Origin: Bacteroidota bacterium
GTDB taxonomy: Bacteria; Bacteroidota; Ignavibacteria; Ignavibacteriales; Ignavibacteriaceae
Direction of reading: 5' to 3'
Assembly: GCA_021813585.1 (NCBI GenBank)
Contig: JAKAJV010000010.1
Span: 1 to 49,099 of the forward strand
DNA: 49,099 nucleotides
The notes below the pieces were generated by a model that saw only the letters and a list, made by a program, of their open reading frames with translations, was not told where the DNA came from and did not search any database. Below are positions 8,079 through 16,279 of the stretch, one piece after another (positions within the stretch are counted from its first letter, which is position 1; each line of letters starts with the position of its first letter). The position numbers were made by a program, and so were the translations under genes.

Positions 8079-9467
8079 ATGTCAACCTTAATTAAGAACG
8101 GAAGGATAATTACGGCAGAGCATGATTATAGTGCGGACATCTTTGTTGAAAAAGAAAAGATTACAACTATAAGTTCAAATCTTAATATTGAAGCCGACAA
8201 TGTTATCGATGCCTCCGGGAAATATGTTATACCAGGCGGGCTGGATGTTCACACGCACCTGGATATGCCATTCGGCGGCACTACCTCCTGCGACGATTTT
8301 GAAACCGGGACAAAGGCCGCAGCTTTTGGAGGCACAACCTGCATTATAGATTTTGCAACTCAAAGTAAAGGAACCAGGATGCGCAATGCGCTGGACGTTT
8401 GGTGGAAGAAAGCCGAGAATAAAGCAGTAATAGATTACGGATTTCATATGATCGTAACCGATCTTCCGGAAGCTCATATGGAAGACATGAGCGATATGGT
8501 ACGCGAAGGAATTACAAGCTTCAAGCTTTTTATGGCCTACCCCAACGTCCTGATGGTAGACGACGCAACAATTTTCAGGGCAATGCAGCACACAGCTAAG
8601 ACAGGTGCTTTAGTTTGTATGCACGCCGAGAACGGGAACGTAATTGATCTTATTGTTAAGCAGGCTCTGGCCGAGGGTAAAACCGCACCTATCTACCACG
8701 CGCTAACCCGGCCTACAACGGCAGAAGGAGAAGCTGTTAACAGATCCATTGCGCTTGCCGAGATGGCAGGTGCGCCTGTTTATATTGTCCATCTTTCCAG
8801 CAGCGATGCTTTGGATAAAGTTGCCGAAGCCAGGGACAAAGGGCTGCCGGTCTATGCTGAAACCTGCCCGCAGTATTTATTCCTTTCCCTAGATGATATG
8901 AATAAACCCGGCTTTGAAGATGCAAAGCTTGTATTTACTCCGCCGCTAAGAGAAAAATGGAACCAGGAAAAGCTTTGGGCCGGATTAAAAAACAATACGC
9001 TTCAGGTTGTCTCCACAGACCACTGTCCGTTCTGCTTTAAGGAACAAAAGGAACTCGGGTTGCACGACTTTACGAAGATACCCAACGGCGGTCCCGGAAT
9101 TGAGCACAGGATGCAGTTGATGTTTGACGGAGGAGTAAGGCAGGGCAGAATCTCTTTGAACCGGTGGGTTGAATTAACATCGGCAACTCCTGCAAAAATG
9201 TTCGGGCTGTATCCGGAGAAAGGAACTATCGCTGTTGGTTCCGATGCGGATATTGTAATTTGGGATCCGGAAAAAGAATATACAATCTCGGCAAAGACTC
9301 ATCATATGGCAGTAGATTATTCTATGTTTGAAGGAAAGAAAGTAAAAGGAAATATCGATACTGTTTTTTCAAGAGGCGAAATGATAATTAGAAATGATAA
9401 GTTCCTAGGTAAAGCAGGCAGAGGGAATTTCGTTAAGCGCGATACATATGCAGGTGCATGGAAGTAA
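8079..9467 (+). CDS. hydA: Dihydropyrimidinase (D-hydantoinase family)
   Basis: Cyclic amidohydrolase of 462 residues that opens 5,6-dihydrouracil or dihydrothymine to the N-carbamoyl-beta-amino acid. All metal ligands of the binuclear site are present: H58 and H60 (DVHTHLDMPFGGT), the carbamylated lysine K149 (ITSFKLFMAYPN), H182 (MHAENG), H238 (IVHLSSS) and D314 (STDHCPF). CDDF after the HTH motif is characteristic of dihydropyrimidinases as opposed to allantoinases. The gene begins 2 nt after the ORF6N gene. Function fits the step between PreTA and beta-ureidopropionase. Confidence 0.95.
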   Translation: MSTLIKNGRIITAEHDYSADIFVEKEKITTISSNLNIEADNVIDASGKYVIPGGLDVHTHLDMPFGGTTSCDDFETGTKAAAFGGTTCIIDFATQSKGTRMRNALDVWWKKAENKAVIDYGFHMIVTDLPEAHMEDMSDMVREGITSFKLFMAYPNVLMVDDATIFRAMQHTAKTGALVCMHAENGNVIDLIVKQALAEGKTAPIYHALTRPTTAEGEAVNRSIALAEMAGAPVYIVHLSSSDALDKVAEARDKGLPVYAETCPQYLFLSLDDMNKPGFEDAKLVFTPPLREKWNQEKLWAGLKNNTLQVVSTDHCPFCFKEQKELGLHDFTKIPNGGPGIEHRMQLMFDGGVRQGRISLNRWVELTSATPAKMFGLYPEKGTIAVGSDADIVIWDPEKEYTISAKTHHMAVDYSMFEGKKVKGNIDTVFSRGEMIIRNDKFLGKAGRGNFVKRDTYAGAWK

Positions 9468-9470
9468 GCA

Positions 9471-9486
9471 GATTCCCCGCCCGGGA
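9471..9486. repeat. Short palindrome resembling a decayed copy of the 23-bp element
   Basis: ATTCCC-CGCC-CGGGAAT just after the dihydropyrimidinase stop is symmetric and shares the GATTCCCGC...GGGAAT ends of the repeat that boxes the GIY-YIG gene. The core differs and no gene is attached, so it may be a decayed solo copy or a chance hairpin. No T-run follows, which argues against an intrinsic terminator. Confidence 0.3.
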
Positions 9487-9570
9487 ATACAAGCTTTATA
9501 TACGGTGCCTTAAGCCTGGCATCCATTTGCTTATAAGTTAATTGAACCAATAATTAGGAGCGGATTAATT

Positions 9571-11028
9571 ATGCTTCAGCTATTCAATTCAAAGCTGATT
9601 GAGACCGACATAGACCGGGCCGACGAAAATAATTTATTCAATAAAGACCTGGCGCCGACAAAAAAAGCAGAGAGAACGTGGGACACCTATCATATTGCGG
9701 CGCTGTGGATAGGAATGAGCGTCTGCATACCTACGTATATGCTTGCCAGCGGATTGATTGCAGGCGGGATGAACTGGTGGCAGGCAATTATGACTATAGC
9801 TCTCGGAAATATAATTGTACTGATACCCATGGTTCTAAATGCTCATGCCGGGACAAAGTATGGAATCCCATTCCCCGTTCTTGCAAGAGCACCGTTCGGA
9901 ATTTTAGGCTCGAACGTACCTGCCCTGCTGCGTGCAATTGTAGCCTGCGGCTGGTTTGGAATTCAAACCTGGGTAGGCGGGCAGGCATTTAATTCTTTGA
10001 TAGGTATCTTGATGCCCTCGTGGGCTGTGTATTCCTGGGGCCCCGCTGCCGGATTCTTAATCTTCTGGGGAATGAATGTTTACTTTATTGTTAAAGGTGT
10101 TGAATCGATTAAATGGCTAGAGGCATACAGCGCGCCGTTTTTAATAGTAATGGGACTTGTGCTTTTATATTGGGCTTATATAAAAGGCGGCGGCTTCGGC
10201 CCTATTTTAAGCCAGCCCAGCAAATTCCAAACTGCAGGAGAGTTCTGGAAATTTTTCATACCCTCGCTTACCGGAATGGTGGGATACTGGGCAACACTGT
10301 CTTTAAATATACCGGATTTTTCAAGGTACGCTAAAAGTCAAAAAGCACAAATGACCGGGCAGGCAATAGGGCTTCCGCCTACAATGACTTTATTTTCTTT
10401 CATCGGTGTTGCTGTTACTTCTGCAACAATAATAATTTTCGGAAAGGCCATTTGGGATCCCGTAGAACTTCTTTCCAAATTTAACAGCCCGTTTATTATC
10501 GCTCTTTCGCTTGTAGCGCTTATAGTAGCAACCCTTACTACTAATATAGCCGCTAATGTAGTTTCCCCGGCAAACGATTTTACAAATTTATTCCCTGGAA
10601 AAATTAATTTTGTAAAAGGCGGATTGATAACCGCGGTAATTGGAATAGCAATACAGCCGTGGAAGCTTTTATCAGATTACAGCGCATATATTTTCGGTTG
10701 GCTTGTCGGTTACTCCAGCTTTCTAGGTCCCATCGCAGGCATTTTAATTTGCGATTATTATTTTGTCCGGAAGTTAAACCTTAACGTAAAAGATTTATAC
10801 CGCAGGGGCGGAGAATATGAATACCGCCGGGGCTTTAATGTCAGGGCTCTCTTAGCACTTGCATGCGGGGTTCTAACGGCACTAACGGGACTGATTATTC
10901 CGGCTCTCGGCATTCTTTACGATTACGCATGGTTTGCCGGCTTCTTTATATCGTTCGCTGTTTATTATTTCATAATGAAAAAACCGGAACAGGAATATTC
11001 CTCTTCCCCGCAAACCGATGAAATATAG
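9571..11028 (+). CDS. NCS1-family nucleobase:cation symporter
   Basis: Polytopic inner-membrane protein of 485 residues with about 12 predicted transmembrane segments. The N-terminal half has the NCS1 signatures: an early aromatic-rich segment, SGLIAGGMNWWQA, NAHAGTKYGIPFPVLARAPFG and GWFGIQTWVGGQA. Family members import uracil, allantoin, hydantoin or thiamine-type rings with Na+ or H+. Being the last gene of a full pyrimidine-degradation cluster, uracil/thymine or dihydropyrimidine uptake is likely. The start follows TTAGGAG at 9553-9559. Substrate is an inference. Confidence 0.9.
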   Translation: MLQLFNSKLIETDIDRADENNLFNKDLAPTKKAERTWDTYHIAALWIGMSVCIPTYMLASGLIAGGMNWWQAIMTIALGNIIVLIPMVLNAHAGTKYGIPFPVLARAPFGILGSNVPALLRAIVACGWFGIQTWVGGQAFNSLIGILMPSWAVYSWGPAAGFLIFWGMNVYFIVKGVESIKWLEAYSAPFLIVMGLVLLYWAYIKGGGFGPILSQPSKFQTAGEFWKFFIPSLTGMVGYWATLSLNIPDFSRYAKSQKAQMTGQAIGLPPTMTLFSFIGVAVTSATIIIFGKAIWDPVELLSKFNSPFIIALSLVALIVATLTTNIAANVVSPANDFTNLFPGKINFVKGGLITAVIGIAIQPWKLLSDYSAYIFGWLVGYSSFLGPIAGILICDYYFVRKLNLNVKDLYRRGGEYEYRRGFNVRALLALACGVLTALTGLIIPALGILYDYAWFAGFFISFAVYYFIMKKPEQEYSSSPQTDEI

Positions 11029-11076
11029 TACGCGGACAGATTAAAAAAATTCAAGCAGGCGCTTCATCGGATTTTT
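11015..11076 (+). terminator. Possible terminator at the end of the pyrimidine cluster
   Basis: CCGATGAA (11015-11022, overlapping the last codons of the transporter) is complementary to TTCATCGG (11063-11070), which is followed by ATTTTT. The loop of about 40 nt is long for an intrinsic terminator, so the call is weak. The gap separates convergent genes, where a terminator is expected. Confidence 0.35.
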
Positions 11077-11093
11077 CAAAGCATGATTTATTA

Positions 11094-11741
11094 TTATTCG
11101 AACTGCTGCTTGAACCTGGAAAACTGCTGCTTCAATTCCTGCAGCTCGCCGCGTAAAATATCTACCTGTTCTTCAAGCTCCGCTATCTTGCCCGCGTCAA
11201 CCGGGACAGCCGCCGGAGTATTATTATTTAATGACTCAAAGTCCGGCATACCGGAAAGCAGGTGCGCATACCGTGATTCTTTCATACCAGTCTGCCGGGG
11301 TAATTTTATTATCAGCGGTTTCTCCCTGTTCGTCAGGCTCTGTAGCACCCCGTCTAGCTGCGCTAGGCTCTCAAAGTTAAACATCCTTCCGCTTCTGGAT
11401 TTTATTTCTCCTGGTGTTTGGGGACCTCTAAGCATAAGCACGCACATAACGGCAATTTCCTCAGACGAGAATTTCATCTCCTCTGTAAAGTTCTGCCTGT
11501 ATTTGGGAACTCTTATATCGCTGCCGGTTACTCTTCTTACAAGAGCCTTATCCCTTAGTTTGTCAAGCATCGCTTCTATTGTTTTTTCGTCGAATGATAC
11601 TACGGGTTCCCGGTTCGATTTCTGGTTGCAGGCATTCTTTAACGCATTAACAGTAAGCGGGTAGTATTCCGGAGTCGTTAATTCTTTTTCAATTAAAGAA
11701 CCGATTATTCTTATTTCTTCAAAAGTTAATAATTCTTCCAT
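11094..11741 (-). CDS. YceH/DUF480 family protein
   Basis: A 215-residue soluble protein of the DUF480 (YceH) family, made of paired winged-helix domains. Family landmarks are clear: RIIGSLIEKELTTPEYYPL near the N-terminus, NACNQKSNREPV, LMLRGPQTPGEIKSR, and MKESRYAHLLSG. The C-terminal about 30 residues (ELEEQVDILRGELQELKQQ) form a coiled coil. The frame extends to ATG 11759, but ATG 11741 gives the usual family N-terminus. TATATTTG on the minus strand (11764-11757), a match to the Bacteroidota -7 element, would give a very short leader for it. It is convergent with the pyrimidine cluster. Cellular role is not established. Confidence 0.88.
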   Translation of the reverse strand: MEELLTFEEIRIIGSLIEKELTTPEYYPLTVNALKNACNQKSNREPVVSFDEKTIEAMLDKLRDKALVRRVTGSDIRVPKYRQNFTEEMKFSSEEIAVMCVLMLRGPQTPGEIKSRSGRMFNFESLAQLDGVLQSLTNREKPLIIKLPRQTGMKESRYAHLLSGMPDFESLNNNTPAAVPVDAGKIAELEEQVDILRGELQELKQQFSRFKQQFE

Positions 11742-11756
11742 AAAAATTTTTTTGTG

Positions 11757-11764
11757 CAAATATA
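11757..11764 (-). promoter_or_regulatory. Candidate -7 promoter element (TAnnTTTG) for the DUF480 gene
   Basis: TATATTTG on the minus strand matches the TAnnTTTG element known from Bacteroidota promoters and lies 15 nt before the chosen ATG. I see no matching -33 TTTG/TTG at the usual distance, so support is partial. Confidence 0.28.
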
Positions 11765-11790
11765 GTAAAAAACGCTTTATTATCCGGGCT

Positions 11791-11821
11791 ATAAAAAAGT
11801 CCGGCGTATAAGCCGGACTTT
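11791..11821 (-). terminator. Intrinsic terminator of the lipoprotein operon
   Basis: AAAGTCCGGC (11796-11805) pairs perfectly with GCCGGACTTT (11812-11821) with a 6-nt loop. Read on the minus strand the stem is followed by TTTTTTAT. It lies 35 nt beyond the stop of the Bor-like lipoprotein gene, which it would terminate. Confidence 0.8.
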
Positions 11822-11855
11822 ACAAGAATTAAGGCCGATTGAGACAGTTTGTTTT

Positions 11856-12152
11856 TTATTTTGTAACCGTTACCGTTCTAGAATAAACAGTGACTGCAGA
11901 AGTGAATATGTTTATTACTACATCCAGAAATGTTTGTTCAGTATGAATCGTATAGTTTGTAGCTTCCCCGGCCATAGCCTTTGAATCTACCGTATTTAAC
12001 GGAACCAGACCGAACAGAATATACCACTGCCTCGTTTCTTCAACCTGGTTTCCCTGCGCTCCGTTCCCAACAACAAATGTTTGGGCATAGCATCCGAATA
12101 TTGATACCATCATAATAGCTGCCATGATGATAGGTAAGAATTTTTTTAACAT
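11856..12152 (-). CDS. Small lipoprotein of the Bor type
   Basis: A 98-residue precursor with a type II signal peptide: basic start (MLKK), hydrophobic core and a lipobox-like IFGC at residues 18-21. The mature part (QTFVVGN near 24-30, VDSKAMAGEATNY, TEQTF) follows the pattern of the lambda Bor/serum-resistance lipoprotein family. The gene has a strong ribosome binding site (AGAGGGAGGT on the minus strand), which overlaps the stop of the upstream lipoprotein gene, so the two form an operon. An outer-membrane lipoprotein is likely; function is unknown. The Bor assignment is by motif memory only. Confidence 0.65.
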   Translation of the reverse strand: MLKKFLPIIMAAIMMVSIFGCYAQTFVVGNGAQGNQVEETRQWYILFGLVPLNTVDSKAMAGEATNYTIHTEQTFLDVVINIFTSAVTVYSRTVTVTK

Positions 12153-12163
12153 AGTACCTCCCT

Positions 12164-12802
12164 CTAATGGATTTTAATTAATTTAATTGATCCGATTGAT
12201 GACTCAATGGCCTTAACTTCATTTGAGTAATCTTCTTGTTTAGATAAATAATCAAACTGCAAAAGGTTTCCAATTCCGTTTTCAAAAAGTAGCCGGAAGT
12301 TTACAAATCCGTTTTTTTGAATTAAAAACTGCGCTATCTCTATTCCGTCTTTCGTGTAGAAGGCTTTTTTCACGTTCGTGGAATCGCTGCCGAACATTAT
12401 CCTTCCGTATTCTTTTATTTTCAGATCGAAATTGTTTTGTTCGGGATTCAGTCTTATATCTGCAATATTCAAAACAGAGCCGTCGGAGCCATTAACAAAA
12501 ATATAAAGCGGCTTTACGGAAAGCTGATTGTTGCCCGCCAAGGCCTTAGTAATTGCTCTACCGGCTTCGTCTACCTTTTTCTGTCCAGCATTATTCCAAT
12601 TTAACGGCGGGTTAAATCTTAAGTTATACAATGTATCGTTTATAGCTGCGCCTAGCTTCGAGTTATCGATATTGAATTTCATTTCGCTGCTATGGGGGTT
12701 ATTCGCCTTTTTAGATGCGCATCCCGGTAATAATGCCAGAAGATAAAATAACAATATTAAATATGCCGATGCTTTCTTACCAAGTAAAGACGAAATTCCC
12801 AT
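12164..12802 (-). CDS. Lipoprotein of unknown function
   Basis: A 212-residue precursor with a signal peptide (hydrophobic stretch about 12-26) and the lipobox LLPGC, so a lipid-anchored envelope protein. The mature region alternates beta-prone segments (KPLYIFVNGSDGSVLNIADI, GFVNFRLLFENG) and has no motif I recognise. The start is preceded by GAGAG at a suitable distance. It is 11 nt upstream of the Bor-type lipoprotein gene, and the downstream ribosome binding site overlaps its stop, implying cotranscription and perhaps joint function in the envelope. Confidence 0.75.
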   Translation of the reverse strand: MGISSLLGKKASAYLILLFYLLALLPGCASKKANNPHSSEMKFNIDNSKLGAAINDTLYNLRFNPPLNWNNAGQKKVDEAGRAITKALAGNNQLSVKPLYIFVNGSDGSVLNIADIRLNPEQNNFDLKIKEYGRIMFGSDSTNVKKAFYTKDGIEIAQFLIQKNGFVNFRLLFENGIGNLLQFDYLSKQEDYSNEVKAIESSIGSIKLIKIH

Positions 12803-12988
12803 TTTGCTCTCGTTAAATTTGAGAAATTAAAAAAGCCGAACTTTTTATTTTGATAGAAGAGTTCCAAAATCCAGTTAATAAAATATAGCATAGATGAAAC
12901 AGATTGTCAAACTGTGCAGACTAATAATTCGATGTTTTGTAAACAGATATGAAAGTAAAAAATTAAAATTTATTTGGACGCTTAACTT

Positions 12989-14002
12989 TTAATTTTTTAC
13001 AAGGGTATCCCGGTTAAATATCCAGCTGAATTCATCAATCTTGTTTGAAAAAGAAAATCTGTTTGCAAGCGCCAGATACCTATCTGATAGTGTGCATAAA
13101 TAGTCCTGAGCTTTTGAGGCAATACCGGAAAGCCCGGTTATTGATTCGATGTTCCAACCTTTTACCAGGTTATTTATTATTTCCGAATAATCTTTTACGG
13201 TATAAATACCCAGTTTTTGAGCAACATTAGAAAACTTTAAGAATAAATTCTTATCGCAGCCGTCGTACATTAAATTGGCCGGCATTGTTATTTTGGTTTT
13301 CATCATCTTGGAAAAAGAAAGAATTGCTTGGACGGGATCGGTTTCAAAAATTTTAGTCATAAACAGTTTATAAGCTTTTTCATGCCGGGCCTCATCGCCC
13401 GCAATAACACCGCAAATTTTATGAAGCTTGTCTTCACCTGCTTTTATAGCAAGCCTTGCAACATTGCTATGGGAAATTTTAGTAGCCCTTTCCTGGAATG
13501 ATGTATAAATAAATCCGAGGTAAGGATCATTTTCAGTATGAGGGTCAAAGCCGTTATTAATCAAATGGTGAATAGTTAATTCAACAGCCCGCATATTTAC
13601 TCTGCCTGTTAAAAAAAGATATTTGTTAAGCAGGTCGCCGTGACGGTTTTCCTCGGAAGTCCAGCCCCGGCTCCACCTTGCCCACGCATTTATGCTGCTT
13701 CCCGTAATATCCGTAATTCCCTCCAGACGGTTTAACCACGTCTGATATGTAGGCAAAGCCTCTTCGGTTATCATATCTCCTATTAAAACAATCATCAGGT
13801 CATCCGGCAAACCCGCTGCCTTGTTCCGGAATTCCAATACTTCGTCTCGCCAAAGCTCCGATTTCATATCCGGGAGAAAATCACTCGGCTGCCAGCTTTC
13901 TTCAATCGGTTTTAACAGGCTATGAATATTTTGATCTACAAAGCTTTCGAGACTCTTAATTACTTCAAATTTAGACTTTAACTTTATGTCTTCTTTTAAC
14001 AT
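12989..14002 (-). CDS. Acyl-[acyl-carrier-protein] desaturase (di-iron, soluble)
   Basis: A 337-residue soluble ferritin-like di-iron desaturase (stearoyl-ACP desaturase family). It introduces a cis double bond into an acyl chain carried on ACP. The iron ligands expected for the family are present: E80 (ITEEALPTY), E118 and H121 in SEENRHGD, E171 (FQERATKIS) and E204 and H207 in GDEARHEKA. No transmembrane segment is seen, unlike the membrane desaturases. It is a single gene with 186 and 284 nt of flanking non-coding DNA. Regiospecificity cannot be predicted. A redox partner (ferredoxin) is not encoded nearby. Confidence 0.9.
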   Translation of the reverse strand: MLKEDIKLKSKFEVIKSLESFVDQNIHSLLKPIEESWQPSDFLPDMKSELWRDEVLEFRNKAAGLPDDLMIVLIGDMITEEALPTYQTWLNRLEGITDITGSSINAWARWSRGWTSEENRHGDLLNKYLFLTGRVNMRAVELTIHHLINNGFDPHTENDPYLGFIYTSFQERATKISHSNVARLAIKAGEDKLHKICGVIAGDEARHEKAYKLFMTKIFETDPVQAILSFSKMMKTKITMPANLMYDGCDKNLFLKFSNVAQKLGIYTVKDYSEIINNLVKGWNIESITGLSGIASKAQDYLCTLSDRYLALANRFSFSNKIDEFSWIFNRDTLVKN

Positions 14003-14286
14003 TAATCCGCTTTCTGTTAAATGCGGGACAATTATAACTTAAAGATTTTTAAGATCCAATGTTGAAGTGAATTATTATGTAAAAGAATTGTAAAATTCCA
14101 CTGAAAAAATTTTAAATGCATATTCATAATTCTGTATTTAGGCAGTCGGACAAAAAACAACTAATCACCAGAAGTCAAAATTCACATCTATCTTTATTTT
14201 GATAAACTTTTTCAATTATTTATTTTTGATTCTAAAAATTCAATATTGCCTAAACTTACCTGCAAATTATCTTTACCGGAAAAAGT
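14003..14286. other. Divergent intergenic region
   Basis: This AT-rich gap separates the desaturase (minus) from proS (plus). It contains a candidate Bacteroidota-type promoter for proS, listed separately. I see no ORF, RNA gene or strong hairpin, and no recognisable T-box leader in front of proS. Confidence 0.5.
14198..14228 (+). promoter_or_regulatory. Candidate Bacteroidota-type promoter for proS
   Basis: TTTG at 14198-14201 and TATTTTTG at 14221-14228 match the -33 (TTTG) and -7 (TAnnTTTG) elements described for Bacteroidota, with a 19-nt spacer inside the accepted 17-23 range. Transcription would begin about 50 nt before proS. AT-rich DNA makes chance matches possible. Confidence 0.4.
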
Positions 14287-15975
14287 ATGCGATTAAGTAA
14301 ATCATTTGTACCCACGTTAAAAGAAGTTCCAAACGATGCTGTTGTAACCAGCCATATTCTTATGCTAAGGTCGGGGATGATAAGGATGGTATCTGCCGGC
14401 ATTTATTCTTTTCTGCCCCTGGGCTATAAAGTAATAAAAAAAATAACGGAAATAATAAGAGAAGAGATGAATGCCATCGGCGGGCAGGAGTTTCATCTGC
14501 CTGCATTAAATCCCCGCGAGATTTGGGAAGAGACAAACCGGGTTGAATCCTTCGGAGACACTTTATTCCATGTAAAGAACAGAGACTACGTACTGGCACC
14601 TACCCATGAAGAAATAATGACTTTCCATGCGCGCAGCGTTTTAAAATCATATAAAGATTTACCTCAGATCTGGTATCAGATACAAACCAAGTTTAGAAAC
14701 GAGGCGAGGCCGAGAAGCGGCGTAATCCGCGGCAGGCAGTTCCTTATGAAAGATTCGTATTCATTCGATGCGACGTGGGAACAGCTTGACTCTGCCTATG
14801 CACTCCACGACAAAGCCTACAGAAAAATTTTCAACAAGTGCGGACTTAAGTATTTTGTTGTCGGCGCTTCTAGCGGGGCTATGGGCGGCACCGGCTCGGA
14901 AGAATTTATGGTTAAATCCGATGCGGGTGAAGATACTGTTGCATACTGCGGGCATTGCGGCTACGCGGCAAATGTTGAAGTTGCCGTTTCGATTGCCGCA
15001 GCTAAGCTAAGTGATAAGACCAGCGAAGAAATAAGAGAGATTTTCACTCCCGGTGTAAAATCCATAGATGAGCTGTGTAAATTCCTAAGCATCAGCGAAG
15101 CTCAATGCGCAAAATCCAGAGTGTATATCCACGAAGGGAAGCCTATACTGGTTCTTATGCTCGGCAACGACGAAGTTAACGAGACCAAGCTTGAAAAAAT
15201 TATTGGAGGGATGATACGCCCCGCCCGCCCGGAAGAACTAAAAGAAATTACCGGTGCGGATGCAGGCTCAATCGGGCCTATTGGCTTTAAGGGAAAAATT
15301 ATTGCCGACTTAAAATTAAAAGATTCCAGCAACCTATTCAGCGGTGCAAATAAAAACGATTACCACCTGGGCGGAATAGATCTTAAACGCGATATTAAGG
15401 ACATGGATTATGCCGACCTCCGTATCGTTCAGTCCGGCGAAACATGTACAAGATGCGGGAATAAGCTGCAAGTATTCAGCGCCATCGAACTGGGGCATAT
15501 ATTTAAGCTGGGCACTAAATATTCTACGGCGATGGGTGCAACGTTCCTAAATGAAAACGGCGAAGAGAAACCGCTGATAATGGGAAGCTACGGCATTGGA
15601 GTTGAGCGCGTTATGGCCTGCTATATTGAGCAGCATAACGACGAAAAAGGAATTATATGGGATAAGACTCTGGCGCCGTTCCACATACACCTTCTCGGCT
15701 TGAACATGAGAAAGGAATCTACTGCGGATGCCTGCGAAAAAATCTACAGCGATCTTAGTGCTGCCGGTTATGATGTGCTGTTCGACGACAGGCCGGATGC
15801 TCAGGCGGGCTTCAAGTTTAACGACGCCGACCTTTTAGGCATGCCTGTCCAGATAATAGTAGGCGAAAAAAAATTGAAAGAGAACATAGTTGAAATTAAG
15901 CTTAGAAAATCCGGGGAACGATCCGACGTTCAATTAAACGACCTAAAAGAAAAGATTGACAATTTATTCAAATAA
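14287..15975 (+). CDS. proS: Prolyl-tRNA synthetase (bacterial type)
   Basis: Class II aminoacyl-tRNA synthetase of 562 residues that charges tRNA-Pro. Motif 2 is seen in RNEARPRSGVIRGRQFLMKD (near residues 138-157) and motif 3 in GSYGIGVERVMACYIEQ. Between them lies the YbaK-like editing insertion (about 225-390), which clears mischarged Ala-tRNA-Pro; this marks the bacterial-type enzyme. The C-terminal anticodon-binding domain has DDRPDAQAGFKFNDADLLG. It is a stand-alone gene. ATG 14287 gives the standard N-terminus (MRLSKSFVPTLKE), although the ribosome binding site is weak (GGAAAAAGT). Confidence 0.97.
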   Translation: MRLSKSFVPTLKEVPNDAVVTSHILMLRSGMIRMVSAGIYSFLPLGYKVIKKITEIIREEMNAIGGQEFHLPALNPREIWEETNRVESFGDTLFHVKNRDYVLAPTHEEIMTFHARSVLKSYKDLPQIWYQIQTKFRNEARPRSGVIRGRQFLMKDSYSFDATWEQLDSAYALHDKAYRKIFNKCGLKYFVVGASSGAMGGTGSEEFMVKSDAGEDTVAYCGHCGYAANVEVAVSIAAAKLSDKTSEEIREIFTPGVKSIDELCKFLSISEAQCAKSRVYIHEGKPILVLMLGNDEVNETKLEKIIGGMIRPARPEELKEITGADAGSIGPIGFKGKIIADLKLKDSSNLFSGANKNDYHLGGIDLKRDIKDMDYADLRIVQSGETCTRCGNKLQVFSAIELGHIFKLGTKYSTAMGATFLNENGEEKPLIMGSYGIGVERVMACYIEQHNDEKGIIWDKTLAPFHIHLLGLNMRKESTADACEKIYSDLSAAGYDVLFDDRPDAQAGFKFNDADLLGMPVQIIVGEKKLKENIVEIKLRKSGERSDVQLNDLKEKIDNLFK

Positions 15976-16279
15976 TTTAAAGCCTGCTTCCGGTAAAATT
16001 TTTAGTCTCAATTTGCTTTTAGAATATTTTGCGGCGCGTCTTAAAGTATCGGTTTAGTGCGGCCGGTTTGCCCATCAATACACGCCTGCCCGAAGTTTTT
16101 TCTTAAATGAAGGTTAGCTTTTCTTTGGGATAAAACTTATTTTTTCACCAACAAAGTGAAAATAGTTTGCAAAAAGTGATAAAATTTTTTCTTATAAATA
16201 ACCTTTCTTTTAATCGCCGGCTAACCAAAAGTAAAGCCGCCGCTAATAAATCTACTCAAAAAGTACAGGGAAATAAAAA
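15976..16279. other. Intergenic region upstream of the transsulfuration-type gene
   Basis: No gene is visible. A small hairpin TTTTCAC (16142-16148) / GTGAAAA (16156-16162) is the only clear symmetry. I looked for a SAM-riboswitch-like fold, which could suit a methionine enzyme, and did not find its conserved core. Promoter elements are probably in the AT-rich second half. Confidence 0.45.

Noticed and set aside
11083-11664. 193-codon plus-strand frame
   Set aside because: Antisense to the DUF480 gene, whose family motifs are clear on the minus strand; Ser/Leu-rich and without similarity.
15976-16279. SAM riboswitch before the methionine-lyase-type gene
   Set aside because: No conserved SAM-riboswitch core or terminator pair could be found; only one small AT-rich hairpin.
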